DNA of 64,000 nucleotides from Sinohyriopsis cumingii (Eukaryota > Mollusca > Bivalvia > Unionida > Unionidae), in NCBI GenBank assembly GCA_028554795.2, contig JAPYKE020000556.1, positions 92,205-156,204 on the forward strand, written 5' to 3'. The translations under genes and the position numbers were made by a program. Of the stretch, positions 62,615 to 64,000 are shown one piece after another. Each line of letters starts with the position of its first letter. Within the stretch, counting starts at the first letter, position 1. The notes below the pieces were generated by a model that was not told where the DNA came from, did not search any database, and saw only the letters and a program-made list of their open reading frames with translations.

Positions 62615-64000
62615 AGAACCACATAATTTTCAAGATCGACCAGCTACTTGCCGCTTGTTTCACTGTCCAGTTTCGACACACACTTCGCCCGAGACAATTA
62701 TCCTACCAACAGTGTCATCTGAAACACTTACAGTGCCAATGACCTGTTCAGTTCCAGTGACGCAGATTCCATTCGACTATAGTTCAATAATCTTGCGCCA
62801 GCAACACAAGCAAGCCAAGATAGCGTCAGCCCCTGTGAGAGACTCATCGCCAGTCATAATGATTCAAATGTACTCTTTTTATGGCAAAGCCATTAAATAT
62901 TACATATACTGCTACAACTGCTTCGGTGCCAAGAACATTTGGGGTTTAGCCTTCTAATATAGTTAATATTACTCTTCATCCTATAGACAGTTTTTCATAG
63001 AGTGCCAATTATTCTATACATCACCGCCATTTCGACCTAAACAAATCTAAGTACCAACAATATAAATCGTCTGATTAGCCAACAATTTCTAAAAATATTC
63101 CCTCCACCATCCCCACCAACTAAGAATTGCTTATCTTCACATATGCATCAACTAGGCCCTACTAGCCAAAACCGCAAAGCAGGTCTCAGACATTTTGGTT
63201 GTGATGTGGTGGCATCTCGAACAATGGAAGGCGTGCACTGTTTGATTCAAGTGCACATATTTCCTACAAACGTTCGTTTTCTAGATCGTGAAGGCTTAAA
63301 TTTACTTCAACATCCTGTTTCTCAGATTTCGCAGTTGGCAGTGAGCATCATAGTGTCACATATTATGTCGAAATAAATTTACGAATAGGATGCATTCGTT
63401 GGTCTCATGTCTGGTATGTCGTACCAGTTTGATATCATATATCGATCCTCAGTATCGAATTTTCCATTACGTACAAAAGCCTAAATGTTTGAGATAATAT
63501 TCAAGAATTGGCTTGTACCGTACTAACACCGCTTTTGCGACCATATGTATTATAGTCATACTCACTGTTATCTACTCTAGTGGGTTCTAATTACAATGAG
63601 ATGACAAAAAACTGAGGAATGGAAAAGAGAGTTCAATAATAGGACAGAAATTAATATTAAATAACCATATTATTTCATGACTGCTTTCATTGTCATTGAG
63701 AATGCATACAAAGTTAGTGTTATATGTCTGAAAATGTTATTTTTTAAAAAATATTTTGTACTTTGCGTTCTACAGTGGTTTGTTGTTCACCATCTCAACT
63801 TTCTGAACGTAGAGTGTTCTTGGCATAGTGTAGCTTGTATAACCGTCGTTTGAGGTTTACAATGATTTTTCGGAATGGCTTAACTTGTGTTTAGATATAT
63901 CAGTAACTACTAGTAAATTAGTTGCACAGAGTGCGCAGGACATTATGACCATTCTGTTCCAAGTAAATAAATCCATTATCAGGCATTAGAATAAGAAAAA
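62615..64000. repeat. Monomer P6, left part only
   Basis: This is the start of another P, cut by the window end inside the spacer, before the reverse transcriptase remnant. It contains only non-coding spacer sequence. Confidence 0.92.
62643..64000. other. P spacer, non-coding, cut by window end (P6)
   Basis: First 1.36 kb of the P spacer, with no gene and no feature beyond those described for P1. Confidence 0.7.

Larger units (their letters stand above)
1..64000. repeat. Macrosatellite array of P (7.6 kb) and Q (5.7 kb) monomers
   Basis: The same sequence blocks recur through the window at spacings of about 7,599 bp (left part) and about 13,301 bp (right part), in one orientation and with almost no differences. 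The order is partial P, P, P, Q, P, Q, P, Q, P, Q, partial P. Neither end of the array is in the window, so total copy number is unknown. P and Q share diverged homology along most of their length, so Q+P is a higher-order repeat built from an older tandem duplication. The monomers consist of retrotransposon remnants and no host gene was recognised. Periodicity and order are seen directly; the duplication history is inferred. Confidence 0.96.

Noticed and set aside
1-64000. CRISPR array, or prokaryotic defence or toxin system
   Set aside because: The repeats are multi-kilobase and contiguous with no short spacers, and the content is eukaryotic retroelement sequence.
1-64000. rRNA or histone gene tandem repeat
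   Set aside because: No rRNA-like conserved stretches, tRNA folds or histone motifs were seen in either monomer.

Overview
The window is eukaryotic repeat DNA, almost certainly from an animal. It is visibly AT-rich, has no bacterial-style operons or compact genes, and contains no intact host gene that I can recognise. Its coding-like content is the debris of two non-LTR retrotransposons. The clearer one is a CR1/L2-like element with an (ATT)n 3' tail. Families with this protein are common in aquatic invertebrates (established knowledge), but I cannot name the species or phylum.

Layout: the whole 64 kb is one tandem array of two related monomers. P is about 7.6 kb and Q about 5.7 kb. The order is P0 (partial), P1, P2, Q1, P3, Q2, P4, Q3, P5, Q4, P6 (partial). 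The right part is a higher-order repeat of 13.3 kb (Q+P); the left part is plain P-P-P. Copies of the same monomer differ at only a few sites. P and Q are old, clearly diverged duplicates of each other. Without its CR1 insertion P is about 4.0 kb, and without its private inserts Q is about 4.3 kb, so both derive from one monomer of roughly 4 kb.

Inside each P (left to right): a non-coding spacer of about 1.8 kb; a minus-strand decayed reverse transcriptase (element B) of about 1.4 kb; a plus-strand 3.58 kb CR1-like element (element A) ending in (ATT)14-17; and a minus-strand decayed endonuclease, the 5' half of element B, which element A split by inserting into it. Inside each Q: a spacer with a private block of about 260 bp; the B reverse transcriptase; the B endonuclease, uninterrupted because Q keeps the empty site for element A; a private insert of about 1.2 kb that begins with a 125 bp foldback; and a second, partial endonuclease copy.

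Nothing here is a working gene. Element A carries the same stops, frameshifts and in-frame RT deletion in every copy where those sites are present, so it was dead before the array expanded. The notable biology is structural: a retrotransposon-derived macrosatellite with higher-order organisation, an identifiable unequal-exchange junction between monomers, and per-copy variants in simple repeats and single bases that group the copies. I found no evidence of a defence, metabolic or regulatory system. An assembly artefact cannot be fully excluded from sequence alone.
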